64,000 nt of DNA from NCBI RefSeq assembly GCF_029866485.1, contig NZ_CP092332.1, forward strand, positions 682,001-746,000. Reading direction: 5' to 3'. Of the stretch, positions 45,101 to 55,039 are shown piece by piece. The notes under the pieces are model-generated. The model was given only the letters and a program-made list of their open reading frames with translations. It made no database searches and was not told the origin of the DNA. Position 1 is the first letter of the stretch. Every line of letters starts with the position of its first letter. The position numbers and the translations under genes are program-made. This stretch comes from Flavobacterium keumense. GTDB taxonomy: Bacteria; Bacteroidota; Bacteroidia; Flavobacteriales; Flavobacteriaceae.

Positions 45101-48100
45101 AATTCAGTTACGCTTTATGCTGCAACTGGAGTGACCTACTCACAAGTAGAAATTACAGATATTGATGGAGATAATAAACCTGATATTATTACTGCAAATG
45201 GCACAAATGGAATTGTAGTTTTTAGAAATAGAGTGGCAGAGGCTGGACAAATCAGCACGGATCAAACGATTTGTTATAATACTACTCCAGCGGCATTAAC
45301 CTCTTTAACTCCAGCAGCCTTTTCTACTGCAGGAACAATTACTTATAAATGGCAAAAATCTACTTCTCCAACAAGTGGTTGGGCAGATATTGCTTCAACA
45401 AATACGGTTGGATATACCATTCCTTCCGCATTAACTACCACAACCTATTATAGAAGAGCAGCAGCCTTGTCTACAGCTCCTACGGTTTTTTATTTTACAA
45501 ATCCCATTACTATTACAGTAACCCCTAACCCAACAATTACTGCTAATGTACCTGCTACTGCTTGTGGGACATCTACGGTTACTCTTGAAGCAACGAGTTC
45601 AGGAGGGGTAGTAAAATGGTTTGCCACAGCAACAGGTGGTGTTGCATTAGGAACAAGCGATACTTTTACAACCCCTTCAATTAGCGCATCAACCAATTAT
45701 TATGCACAAGCAGAAACGTCAAATGGATGTATTGCTACTTCAGCAAGAATGGCAGTTCAAGCTACTATAATAACTACTCCGCCTACATTAACTACTACAC
45801 CAGGATCCCGATGTGATACAGGTTCAGTAACAGTAACCGCAAATTTTACTGGAGGAACTAATGTTGGCGCTAGCATCAATTGGTACGCAACAGCCACTGG
45901 AGGGTCTCCTATTGGAACTGGAACCGTTTTTGTAACTCCAGCGATATCCTCAACCACTACTTTTTATGCTGAAGGGATTAACTGTAATGGCATCTCCGCT
46001 ACAAGAACTCCAGTAATCGCAACGGTTGTAAATACTCCTTCTATTATTAATACGATTTCGAATGTGGGATGTAAAAATTCTAACGTTGTTTTATCAGCAA
46101 CGAGTACTTCTGGAAGCTCTTTGAAATGGTATACAGCAGATACAGGGGGCTCTATTTCAACCGCAACAGTTAGTAATATACAAGCGACTACAACACGATA
46201 TGTTTCGGCTGTTTTAACTGCGTCTGGAAGCACATGTGAAAGCCCTAAAACCCCTGTTACCGCAACTATGTTTGATTTACCAGCGGCTCCTACTGCAATA
46301 CACACTACTTTATGCGGTATTGGTAATTCCGCAACCGTTAGCGTAACACCTCCAGCAAATACGGCTGTAAATTGGTACAGCTCTTTATCAGGAGGAGTTA
46401 GCTTAGCTACTGGAAACTCTTATACTACAGGAGTTTTAAATTCGGCATCAAGTAGTAGTTATTATGCATCAGTAACTGATATAAATGGTTGTGTTAGTAG
46501 TCCTAGAACTAAAGTGGATATTGTGTATAACGGACCAACTGTTAACACTATAGCAAGTGTTAATGCAATTACTAATTCTGCTGTTACTTTCTCAGCTAAT
46601 ATAGCTAATCAAACTACTTTTAATTGGCAACGAAGTACGGATAATGGTTTAAACTGGGCAGATATAACGGCCACTATAGATCCGAATGTTACTTATTCTG
46701 GATTTAGCGGTACCACAGCTACTACAACTACACTAACCATTAACACTGCTGTACCTTTTATCCATAAATACCAGTACAGGCTTAAATTAACTAAGTCGGC
46801 AGGTTGTGTAAATTATAGTAATGTTGCAATTTTGAATGTAGCAGATGTTTTTGGAAGTTGTTCATCGGCTACTGCAGCGATTCCGACTGCATTTGGTGTT
46901 AATACTAGTGTAATTTCATCTTGGTTAAACTACGAATCGCCGGGTTATTTTTATAACTATTATGATAATAATACGGGTCAATATTGGGCTATTAGTTATC
47001 TGAAAGAAACTACTTATTCTAGTGGATTGTCAAGTTTAAGAGATAGATCGTCAGATTATTATGGTAATCCAGAAACAATTAGACAAAATGATAGTGGCAG
47101 TAAAACAGGGTTAATAGTAAACAACTCTTCAGCTGGTCAAGCCTATATTACCTTAGATTTAGGAAGTAGTAAATTAATTAATAGGGTGGATTTAGCAGGG
47201 CTTTCCACATGGAATCCTTATGCTGGAGATGTTACAGATTCATATAGGGCAGTACCTGTTCTTGATAGTTACAATGATATTTTAGATCTTGTAGAGAAAA
47301 CTGGGGCATATGAAAATAGTTATGATGCCGAAGGAGGATCTATTCAAGTTAGCACTGATGGGATATCATGGACTACTGTGGTTGCTAACATTAGTGGAAC
47401 GCGTTGGATAGATGCATATTTTGATAATGTTAGTTGGAATTATGTTCCTGCTAATGAGGGTTATGGCTCATTTAATTTTGCAGCTGTTAATGCTCGATAT
47501 GTTAGAGTACAAAATAATAGACCATTGGGTTTATCAGAGTTTAAGATTTTCCCAGTTGATTTAGCGAATGCTCCCTACATACGTAAGGCACCTCAAACAA
47601 TTAATTACGTTTCTAAAGGAGCTAATTTTAACTTAAGTGTACCAGTAACAACTACTACTGGATGTACCAACTACGAGTGGAGCTATAGTCCGGATAACAT
47701 TACATTTACCCCATATGATTATTCTGCAGACTTGTCTATAACTGATTTCAATAGTGATCCCACATACAACCCACAAATTGGATTTTACAGATTAACCGCC
47801 TCAGATTGCAATAACTGTTCGTTGTCATTTACTATTGAGTTGCGGTTAGCTGAGTCTTACTATACAACTGCTGCGGGGGCTAATGCAATGCAAACGTTAA
47901 CGTCATGGAAGACAGTTACGAATCAATCTCCTATTAATTTTACTTCAGCTTCGAACGTATTCGTTTTAGCTAATAGTGCTTCAACATATAGTAGTGGTGC
48001 TACATACTCAAATTCAGGAAGCTTACGATTAAATGGAAATATTGCCACATTAGGGAATTATAATGCAACTTGGGGAGCTGTTTTAGAATCATCACCAACG

Positions 48101-51100
48101 TCTTATGTAAAAACAAATGGAACGGGAGCTTTGACTATTTCTACTAGTACAGTGCCCACATTATTTCCTGTAGGGAATAGCGCTTACAATCCAGTAACTT
48201 TAACCAATAATACGGGTACAATAGATATGTATTCCGTTAGTGTTTCAGATGGTGTTTTAACAAGCGGTACAACAGGTACAGCAATGAATAATGTAGTTAA
48301 TAGAACTTGGAAAATAACTAAAAACAACGCTAATACTGCGGGTTATGGTACAGATTTAACTTTTGAATGGAATTCATCAGATATCGTAGGACTTGTGACA
48401 GATCCTGTTTTATATGCATTTGTTTCTGGTAATTGGGTCGCTCAAACAGTGGGTTCAATAACAAGAACGGATAATTCAGTTACATTTAACAAATATACAG
48501 GGCCGCTTAGTAGTACTTTATTTATGCTTTCTAATGCTGTTCCAGTAATTAATTCATTTACGCCAGTAAGCTCAGGCAATAATGGAAGTGTTGTTATTAC
48601 AGGAAAAGCATTAAGTAATGCTACAGTGGTAAGTTTTGGAGGTGTTGCTGCAACTTCTTTTGTTGTTAATAGTCCAACACAAATCACCGCTACAGTTGCC
48701 ACGGGCGCTTCAGGAAGCGTAAGTGTTACCACCCCGGCAGGGGCTGCAACTTTAGCTGGATTTACATTTGTTCCTGCACCAACCATATCTAGCTTCACCC
48801 CTACCAAAACAAATAGAGCGACAACAGTTACCATTACGGGCACTAATTTTAATAATGCTACTTCAGTGTCTTTAGGAGGTACACCAGCAACATCCTTCAC
48901 GGTTGTTAATAACACTACAATTACAGCAGTTGTAGGTGCAGGAACATCAGGAACTATTTCAGTGATTACTCCTGGCGGAACGGCAACAGCAACCGGTTTT
49001 GTATATGGAAATACTACACCATTAAACCCTACTATAGGGAGTATTGCAAATATTTCAAAAGTTACTACTGACCCTACATTTGCATTACCATTACCATCTA
49101 GTAACAGTAACGGCAGTATTACTTACACTAGCAGCGATCCTTCTATTGTCAGTATCAATGGTACTATGGCTGTTATCAATGGAGTAGGTGTCGCTACAAT
49201 TACAGCCACGCAAGCAGCGACTGACGATTACACTACAGGAAGCATAACTTTTACGGTAACGGTAAAAACATCACCATTTATTTATTTACCCAATTTTACT
49301 GCTACAGTTGGCGATGGATCAATAACACTTAATGCGGTGTCCAATTCTCCGGGGGCCATTACTTATAGCAGTGGTTCTGCTGGAGTAGCGACAATTTCAG
49401 GGAATGTATTAACTGTGGTGGGTACAGGCACAGCTGTAATTACCATTAATCAAACTGCCAGTGGTAATTATACTGCAGGTACTACAACATCAATTATTAC
49501 TGTTGGCGCTGCTAATTTAGTTTATCCAACACTCAGTAATTTTGCGAATAGTAACAAAATGATGAGTAATCCAGACTTTTCATTAACGGCACCAACATCT
49601 AATAGTGCGGGTGGATTTACATATTACAGTAGTAATCCGGCAGTAGCGACAATTTCAGGATCAACAGTGACGTTAGTTGCACCAGGAATTACTATAATTA
49701 CAGCAGTACAAGCTGCTAATGGCATTTATAGGTCATCGAGTATTTCGGCAGTTTTAACCGTTGGTTTAGGGTCTAATACAAACCCCGTACTAACTAACTT
49801 CAATCCTTTATCAAAATATGTAAGTGATGCGCCATTTGCAATTAGCAGTCCATCAAGTACAAGCAACTCTGCTTTTACATACTTCAGTAGTATGCCAAAT
49901 GTTGGTACAATCAACGGAAACACTACAACAATTAAAGGGATAGGTACCGCTACTATTACGGCATTACAACCCGCTTCTGGAAGTTTTAATGCAGGAAGTA
50001 TTTCAACAACATTGACAGTTACATATGCTCCTCCTGCAATCAGTTACTCTAGTTCAAATATTTATACTAAAGGGGTAGCTATTACTAATTTATCTCCGGT
50101 ATCAACAGGAGGAGCAGTTACTAGTTACAGTATTAATCCCCCTTTACCCTATGGAGGCTTATCATTTAATACTACAACTGGGGTTATTAGTGGTACGCCA
50201 ACAACTCTATCTAATCCAATTACATATACAATAACGGGCACTAATTCGACTGGAAATTCCACTGCTAATTTAACTATAGCAGTAATCGATACACCTCCTT
50301 CTAGTTTGAGTTATACCTCCCCAAATGTATACTCTGTTGGAACTTCGATTACTACATTATTTCCTACTAATTCAGGAGGTGGTATTACTAATTACGCTAT
50401 TAGTCCATCTCTTCCAGGGGGATTGCTACTTAACCCAACAACAGGAACCATTTCAGGAACCCCTTTAGTTGCACTAGCAGCTACCACTTATACAATTACA
50501 GGAACTAATTCAGGTGGAAGCACAACAGCGACTATTTCAATTACTGTAACAGATATGGCTCCCACAGATTTGGAATATTCAACGCCTAATGTCTTTTTTA
50601 AAGGAGTTCAGATCAATCCATTAACACCATCGAATTCAGGTGGCGCGATAACTAGTTATGCAATTTCACCAAGTTTACCAACAGGATTACTCTTTAACAC
50701 AAGTACAGGGGCAATTTCTGGCCGACCAACTTCTCCTTCAGTAACTACAAACTATACCATAACAGGAACTAATTCGGGAGGTTCAGTAACTAAAACTATT
50801 TCGATTTTAGTAAACGATAATGAACCAACGGATTTAAGTTATACCACACCTGTTGTTTTCCCAGTAGGTGTAGCAATAACTCCATTAACACCAACGGTTT
50901 ATGGTGGCGCAGTTACTAGATATAGTATAGATCGTTCGTTACCAATAGGCTTAAGTTTTGACACCACAACGGGAATAATTAGTGGTACTCCTACTCAAGT
51001 CACAGCTAATTCTGTATATACTATAACCGCTTTCAACTTTATGGGAAGATCGGTAACTAGTGTTGAAATTACTATTGGTGGCCCTGCATCTAATTTAAGT

Positions 51101-54100
51101 TATGGAGGCAATCTAATTCTGGCACGAAATGCAATAATGAACACCATTACTCCAACAATAAATTCTACTACCCCTGTAACATATAGTATAAGTCCATCGT
51201 TGCCAGCAGGAATGGTATTTAATACCATTACGGGGCAAATTTTGGGTATGCCAACAACTATTCAATCAGCACAAAGTTATACCGTTACGGCTAATAATGG
51301 GTTTACACCAAATGCTACAGATACTTTTACTATTTCTGTAGTAGATGTACCAGTGCTTAGTTATGTAACGCCATCCAATTATACTGCAGGTGTAGCGATT
51401 CCTGATTTAATTCCAACGGTATCTGGTTTGACACCAATAACGTTTAGTGTAACACCAAGTTTGCCTGCAGGATTAGTATTGGATACCACAACAGGGGTAA
51501 TTTCAGGTAATCCATCAGCATACACCCCAACAGCCAATTATACAATTACTGCTACCAATGCTGTAGGAAGCACTTCAGTACAATTGCCAATTACCGTTAA
51601 TAAAAGAATTCCTTCTATAGGAACATTCGCAGCGATTACCAAAGCGTATGGGGATGCGGATTTTACTATTACTGCCCCAACAACTAATTCTACGGGGACT
51701 TTCAGTTATGTTTCTAGTGATCCATCAGTAGTTATAGTAAATGGAAATACACTTACCGTAGTGGGAGTTGGAAACGCTACAATTACGGCTACAATAACCT
51801 CTGACAATGATTATGATACCGCAAGTACTACAACGACAGTGACAGTTAATAAAGCCACCCCAACAATAGGGTCATTTGCTACGATTACTAAAACGTTTGG
51901 AGATGCTAATTTCAATATAGTAGCTCCGGTAAGTAATGCCACTGGAACGTTTAGTTACACATCAAGCGATACCAACGTGGTTGCTTTCAGTGGAAATTTG
52001 ATTACTATTGTAGGTGCTGGAACAGCAACAATTACGGCAACTCAAGCTACAGACACCAATTATTTGTCAGGAAGTACAACCACAATCATTACAGTAAATA
52101 AAGCAACTGCCACTCTTTCAAATATGGTGGCTATTACAAAAACGTATGGAGATCCTATTTTTAATTTAGTAGTTCCTACTTCAGCTTCAACGGGAGTCAT
52201 AACATTTACTTCAAGCGATACTAATGTAGCCACAATTAGTGGTACTACAGTTACTATTGTAGGTGCTGGAACGGCTATACTAACTGCAACACAAGCTACA
52301 GATGCCAATTATTTATCCGCAACAACAACTTGCGTGTTAACGGTTGCTAAAAACTCACCAACCTTAGGAGTAATGACAGCAATTAATAAGGTATATGGTG
52401 ATGCAGATTTCAGTTTAACGTCTCCAACCACTAATTCAACAGGAAATTTTAGTTATACCTCAAGTGATTTGAATGTTGCTACTATCAATGGGAATACGGT
52501 AACTATAGTTGGAGCAGGAACGGCTACGATTACCGCTACTCAAGCTACAGATGCGAATTATCTTGCTGATTCTACTACTGTGAGTCTAACGGTAAGTAAA
52601 GCCCCAATAGTTTTTGGACCTACTACCACGATAACTAAGAATTTTGGAGATACTGATTTCACGATAACACCACCTTCAACAAGTGCCACAGGGGCTTTTA
52701 GTTATACTTCGAGTAATACTTCTGTCGCAACAATTACAGGAAATATCGTTTCAATTGTAGGAATAGGTTCTGCTACAATTACAGCTACACAAGCTTCAGA
52801 TGCCAATTATCTTTCTGGTTCTACCACTATTTCGCTAATTGTGAACAAGGCGTTACCTACAATTAGTGCACTACCTGCTATTACGAAGACCTATGGCGAT
52901 GCTAATTTTACAATAACAACACCATTAAGTAATTCAACAGGGGCGATTACTTTTTCATCAAGTAATACTAATGTGGCGACTTGTACAGGAAATACGATAA
53001 CAATTGTAGGTGCTGGAACAGCGACTATTACAGCAAACCAAGCCGCAGATGTTAATTACGACCCAGGAAGTACTTCTTTTATACTAACAGTAAACAAAGC
53101 GCAGCCTACTTTGACCTCAATGTCTCCGATTCTGAAAACGTATGGCGACTCTAATTTTACGATTAGTTTACCAACGAGTAGCTCTTCTGGAACGGTTACG
53201 CTGTCTTCAAGTAATACTAGTGTGGCAACGAGTATAGGAAATACAATATCAATTGTAGGTGCTGGGACAGCTACCATCACAGCTACTCAAGCCGCTGATG
53301 CTAATTATCTTGCAGCTACTACCACGACCACTTTAACTGTTGCAAAGGCGACACCTATTTTAAGTAATTTTAATTCTATAAACAAAACTACAGATGATAC
53401 ACCATTTGTTATAACACCTCCTGTTAGTTCAGGCGGAACAGGATTAGTAACGTATACTTCTAGCAACCCAGCAGTGGCCACTATTTCTGGAAATACAGTA
53501 ACAATTACGGGTTCAGGGGTGGCTATTATTACCGCAATTCAGGCTGCCGATGCTAATTATAACGCTCAAACAATTACAACTCAGTTGACCGTAGGAGTAG
53601 GAACAACTCAATCTCCAGTATTGATTTCACCGGCAACCAATACAACTGGAGCAACAACCTTACAAATTAACTATACCTTACCTGAATTCCCTTTATCGGG
53701 CTCTGTTAAATTGCTATTTACACCAACCGCTGGAGGAGCTCCTATTGTATGGACAATGAATAATGCTACTACTGCCAATTTTGCTTATGTAGTAGGAACA
53801 AACCCAACGACAATTGCTAATGTTGTTTCTGGTACAGCATTAAGTTTTGCAACTTATAATCTAACTTTAGCTTATCAGGATGCCTTTGCTAGTCCAGTGG
53901 CAAGTGTTACAAATACTAACATTCAAACCTTAGCTCCGCCGTCTGTAAGTTTGGCCCAAACTAATTTTAGCGGAGCTGTTGGGGAGACTTTAACCCCAAT
54001 TAACATCCAAAATACTGGAGGGCCAAGCACTTACACTGTAACTCCAGCATTACCAGCCGGAATCATTTTAAATAGTACAAATGGGGTAATTTCTGGGCGT

Positions 54101-54835
54101 CCTACCGCTCCAATACCTACTACTTTGTTTACAATAACGGTGAGTAATGCGGCAGGTACAACAACTTTAAACTTTAGATTATTTATTGATCAAGATACAG
54201 ATGGAGATGGTATTTTAGATGCTGTAGATACAGACGATGATGGCGACGGTATTTTAGATATATACGATGCTTTCCCAACGAATCGATTAGAATGGAAAGA
54301 TTCTGATAGAGACGGAACCGGAGATAATGCAGACACCGATGATGATAACGATGGTATTTTGGACAATGCTGATGTGGATGTTAATGGAGATGGTATTCCA
54401 GATAATGGTGCTGATATGGATAGAGATGGAATTAACGATGATAACGACCCAGATAAAGATGGCGACGGCGTCAATAATATCTCAGATAACTGTCCAAATA
54501 TTCCTAATAGAGACCAAGCCGATAGAGATCGTGATGGCTTAGGGGATGTTTGTGATACCATTGAATTGAATGTAACACAAGCCATAACACCTAATGGAGA
54601 TGGTATTAATGATACTTGGGTAATTCATAACTTAGAGAACCATCCAGGCTCTATTGTTCGGGTGTTTAATGTTAACGGCACACAAGTGTTCTACTCTACT
54701 ACGTATCGAAATGAATGGACAGGAAATTATCAAGGAAGCAGTGAGATGTTGCCAGTAGGTTCTTATTTATATCAAATTGATTTAGGTGGCGATGGCACTA
54801 TTGATTCTCAAGGATGGATGTATATTACTAAATAA
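42179..54835 (+). CDS. Giant T9SS type B surface protein (4218 aa)
   Basis: Signal peptide (1-28), then: IPT/TIG (165-246), a carbohydrate-binding-like domain (247-515), IPT (530-611), seven FG-GAP/VCBS repeats (628-1018, e.g. DLNGDGKADVV), Ig-like domains (1024-1554), an F5/8-type discoidin-like domain (1574-1798), two IPT domains (2121-2276), four BIG2-like repeats (2281-2617), six He_PIG cadherin-like repeats (2618-3141), eight 83-residue repeats (3143-3807), a seventh He_PIG, TSP3 repeats (4004-4125) and a type B CTD (4128-4218; AITPNGDGINDTW). Modular, repeat-rich and sorted by the T9SS, it resembles the SprB class of gliding adhesins by architecture. The whole 12.7-kb frame is open. Ligand unknown; boundaries approximate. 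Confidence 0.88.
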   Translation: MKNKCIISVAQFVVTTLLFLSSQLTRSQTVTVENSTAGAVSTYTFEYTTTQPCNGNIFYLAMPDFVGFLMTPNSPLPSADYDFYINNQPVNKSLLSYTAAWNNWSGIQIQYAGVTVPAGSNIKFVFRNIIRNATTPGTHTLNFKTANYQGAAIDQYYANVVITSNIPSVTTIAPTQGQTGTTVSLTGTNFIGATAVKFNGINASSFSVNSATSISAVVPSNATSGNITVETPNGIATGTNFTVDTTNYLINPTTDGGFEGTHGWTILNTSNVNKWVVGSAGKTLGSNGAFVSDNGTTNTVTNPQASNSKIYIYKDVVVPLNASSISLSFKYKNAGNDDPKPRCLFALANSFPSLPTNGNQYIVGAEMATYLSNATNWTTYTNNAPMSSDRLLTYTSEDLIPGETYRVVFEWSAAYQTSYTQTSPITKYPTGGSIQTTASGYTPGGYMDYTFTSNNDGNNYGLEWSVDNGAQIVSGQGTANMRYFVPLGTTGVIYTSLRYTSPIPTYVSNGKNSGPLAIDEVAMTFSPVPKITSIAPLSGAVGSSVTISGEFFGVSPANNVVYLGGVKCAITAATTNSITVTVPVNASFNNFSVLNTTSNLSCFSSDKFVPIYTTLSGLSYNSNSLTSFESPVTFTTGTFASSPDQKFVLSDVDIDGKADIFSYSSTGVPQVLRNTATAGVINSSTFAANATITGVIPTSPTPKNVLATDLNNDGKIDFANSNDITTNGGFANINTSTLGTPALQNYNSLLSSTSKYKVNASFLPIDINLDGRTDIFGLNGTNSTQALMYYIKNTTTGTTFSSVTGNTANTDSFNQKLNSTNYYSGASGDLNGDGKADVVLSGTGRVSVLKNTTTQGNPDMKSFSFIEATTKAINAGVGYTVKLADLDLDGKLDVIATNSTSGNISVFRNDSANLNLSITDAQHFSLTGLTATYGLALADMNGDGKPDVVVTDNAANSKIAYLENTSVSGTISFANSVTLYAATGVTYSQVEITDIDGDNKPDIITANGTNGIVVFRNRVAEAGQISTDQTICYNTTPAALTSLTPAAFSTAGTITYKWQKSTSPTSGWADIASTNTVGYTIPSALTTTTYYRRAAALSTAPTVFYFTNPITITVTPNPTITANVPATACGTSTVTLEATSSGGVVKWFATATGGVALGTSDTFTTPSISASTNYYAQAETSNGCIATSARMAVQATIITTPPTLTTTPGSRCDTGSVTVTANFTGGTNVGASINWYATATGGSPIGTGTVFVTPAISSTTTFYAEGINCNGISATRTPVIATVVNTPSIINTISNVGCKNSNVVLSATSTSGSSLKWYTADTGGSISTATVSNIQATTTRYVSAVLTASGSTCESPKTPVTATMFDLPAAPTAIHTTLCGIGNSATVSVTPPANTAVNWYSSLSGGVSLATGNSYTTGVLNSASSSSYYASVTDINGCVSSPRTKVDIVYNGPTVNTIASVNAITNSAVTFSANIANQTTFNWQRSTDNGLNWADITATIDPNVTYSGFSGTTATTTTLTINTAVPFIHKYQYRLKLTKSAGCVNYSNVAILNVADVFGSCSSATAAIPTAFGVNTSVISSWLNYESPGYFYNYYDNNTGQYWAISYLKETTYSSGLSSLRDRSSDYYGNPETIRQNDSGSKTGLIVNNSSAGQAYITLDLGSSKLINRVDLAGLSTWNPYAGDVTDSYRAVPVLDSYNDILDLVEKTGAYENSYDAEGGSIQVSTDGISWTTVVANISGTRWIDAYFDNVSWNYVPANEGYGSFNFAAVNARYVRVQNNRPLGLSEFKIFPVDLANAPYIRKAPQTINYVSKGANFNLSVPVTTTTGCTNYEWSYSPDNITFTPYDYSADLSITDFNSDPTYNPQIGFYRLTASDCNNCSLSFTIELRLAESYYTTAAGANAMQTLTSWKTVTNQSPINFTSASNVFVLANSASTYSSGATYSNSGSLRLNGNIATLGNYNATWGAVLESSPTSYVKTNGTGALTISTSTVPTLFPVGNSAYNPVTLTNNTGTIDMYSVSVSDGVLTSGTTGTAMNNVVNRTWKITKNNANTAGYGTDLTFEWNSSDIVGLVTDPVLYAFVSGNWVAQTVGSITRTDNSVTFNKYTGPLSSTLFMLSNAVPVINSFTPVSSGNNGSVVITGKALSNATVVSFGGVAATSFVVNSPTQITATVATGASGSVSVTTPAGAATLAGFTFVPAPTISSFTPTKTNRATTVTITGTNFNNATSVSLGGTPATSFTVVNNTTITAVVGAGTSGTISVITPGGTATATGFVYGNTTPLNPTIGSIANISKVTTDPTFALPLPSSNSNGSITYTSSDPSIVSINGTMAVINGVGVATITATQAATDDYTTGSITFTVTVKTSPFIYLPNFTATVGDGSITLNAVSNSPGAITYSSGSAGVATISGNVLTVVGTGTAVITINQTASGNYTAGTTTSIITVGAANLVYPTLSNFANSNKMMSNPDFSLTAPTSNSAGGFTYYSSNPAVATISGSTVTLVAPGITIITAVQAANGIYRSSSISAVLTVGLGSNTNPVLTNFNPLSKYVSDAPFAISSPSSTSNSAFTYFSSMPNVGTINGNTTTIKGIGTATITALQPASGSFNAGSISTTLTVTYAPPAISYSSSNIYTKGVAITNLSPVSTGGAVTSYSINPPLPYGGLSFNTTTGVISGTPTTLSNPITYTITGTNSTGNSTANLTIAVIDTPPSSLSYTSPNVYSVGTSITTLFPTNSGGGITNYAISPSLPGGLLLNPTTGTISGTPLVALAATTYTITGTNSGGSTTATISITVTDMAPTDLEYSTPNVFFKGVQINPLTPSNSGGAITSYAISPSLPTGLLFNTSTGAISGRPTSPSVTTNYTITGTNSGGSVTKTISILVNDNEPTDLSYTTPVVFPVGVAITPLTPTVYGGAVTRYSIDRSLPIGLSFDTTTGIISGTPTQVTANSVYTITAFNFMGRSVTSVEITIGGPASNLSYGGNLILARNAIMNTITPTINSTTPVTYSISPSLPAGMVFNTITGQILGMPTTIQSAQSYTVTANNGFTPNATDTFTISVVDVPVLSYVTPSNYTAGVAIPDLIPTVSGLTPITFSVTPSLPAGLVLDTTTGVISGNPSAYTPTANYTITATNAVGSTSVQLPITVNKRIPSIGTFAAITKAYGDADFTITAPTTNSTGTFSYVSSDPSVVIVNGNTLTVVGVGNATITATITSDNDYDTASTTTTVTVNKATPTIGSFATITKTFGDANFNIVAPVSNATGTFSYTSSDTNVVAFSGNLITIVGAGTATITATQATDTNYLSGSTTTIITVNKATATLSNMVAITKTYGDPIFNLVVPTSASTGVITFTSSDTNVATISGTTVTIVGAGTAILTATQATDANYLSATTTCVLTVAKNSPTLGVMTAINKVYGDADFSLTSPTTNSTGNFSYTSSDLNVATINGNTVTIVGAGTATITATQATDANYLADSTTVSLTVSKAPIVFGPTTTITKNFGDTDFTITPPSTSATGAFSYTSSNTSVATITGNIVSIVGIGSATITATQASDANYLSGSTTISLIVNKALPTISALPAITKTYGDANFTITTPLSNSTGAITFSSSNTNVATCTGNTITIVGAGTATITANQAADVNYDPGSTSFILTVNKAQPTLTSMSPILKTYGDSNFTISLPTSSSSGTVTLSSSNTSVATSIGNTISIVGAGTATITATQAADANYLAATTTTTLTVAKATPILSNFNSINKTTDDTPFVITPPVSSGGTGLVTYTSSNPAVATISGNTVTITGSGVAIITAIQAADANYNAQTITTQLTVGVGTTQSPVLISPATNTTGATTLQINYTLPEFPLSGSVKLLFTPTAGGAPIVWTMNNATTANFAYVVGTNPTTIANVVSGTALSFATYNLTLAYQDAFASPVASVTNTNIQTLAPPSVSLAQTNFSGAVGETLTPINIQNTGGPSTYTVTPALPAGIILNSTNGVISGRPTAPIPTTLFTITVSNAAGTTTLNFRLFIDQDTDGDGILDAVDTDDDGDGILDIYDAFPTNRLEWKDSDRDGTGDNADTDDDNDGILDNADVDVNGDGIPDNGADMDRDGINDDNDPDKDGDGVNNISDNCPNIPNRDQADRDRDGLGDVCDTIELNVTQAITPNGDGINDTWVIHNLENHPGSIVRVFNVNGTQVFYSTTYRNEWTGNYQGSSEMLPVGSYLYQIDLGGDGTIDSQGWMYITK
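50030..51600 (+). repeat. Six He_PIG-type repeats within the giant protein gene
   Basis: Units of about 85 residues, each with the pattern Y-(S/T)-x-P/N, a SLP-x-GL stretch and (F/L)-(N/D)-(T/P)-T-TG-x-ISG-x-P, for example SPSLPTGLLFNTSTGAISGR. More diverged than the following array. Confidence 0.8.
51605..53599 (+). repeat. Eight tandem 249-bp repeats within the giant protein gene
   Basis: Eight repeats of 83 residues (the last one longer by one), each with (I/L)-x-K-x-(F/Y)-G-D near the start, TSS-(D/N)-x-x-V in the middle and TIVGAGTATITATQATDANY near the end. The nucleotide sequences differ, so the array is older than the 99-bp array at 38339. The last unit has TTDD instead of TYGD. Confidence 0.85.
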
Positions 54836-54852
54836 ATTGATTATCCACAATA

Positions 54853-54883
54853 AAAACGTCCTTATTATATAAGGGCGTTTTTT
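54853..54883 (+). terminator. Terminator after the giant protein gene
   Basis: 10-bp stem AACGTCCTTA / TAAGGGCGTT (one G-U pair), 5-nt loop, then T6. It separates the giant gene from the lectin protein gene. Confidence 0.9.
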
Positions 54884-54961
54884 ATAGTACATTAATTTAA
54901 AGCACTTAATAAAATAGTTTACAATCAAATGTTGTTAATTCTACAGCAACTAGTTTAGGTA

Positions 54962-54995
54962 AATTTGTCAAAAAAAATATTTTTTTTGACAAATT
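54962..54995. promoter_or_regulatory. Perfect 34-bp palindrome upstream of the lectin protein gene
   Basis: Arms AATTTGTC-A8 and T8-GACAAATT around a central TA, fully symmetric. TTGTC and GACAA are 18 bp apart, as at 34639-34666, and 17 bp at 41677-41703. It sits 36 bases before the -7 element at 55032, a place used by activators. Confidence 0.6.
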
Positions 54996-55031
54996 ATACA
55001 TAAAAACAAATGGAAAATATAAGATTAATAG

Positions 55032-55039
55032 TATTTTTG
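55032..55039 (+). promoter_or_regulatory. Promoter -7 element TATTTTTG for the lectin protein gene
   Basis: Exact TAnnTTTG match overlapping TTTTGTCAGCTAATTT, an element shared with the 1549-aa gene promoter. CCCCACAA follows at 55069-55076, before ATG 55088. Confidence 0.6.

Noticed and set aside
45490..49923. Series of minus-strand frames of 65-157 codons inside the giant gene
   Set aside because: They are antisense to Thr/Ser/Val-rich repeats, have no start context or known domains, and resemble one another because the sense repeats do.
54962..54995. Palindrome interpreted as a rho-independent terminator of the giant gene
   Set aside because: A standard terminator sits at 54853-54883, and the same half-sites and spacing appear in divergent promoter regions. 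A secondary termination effect is still possible.
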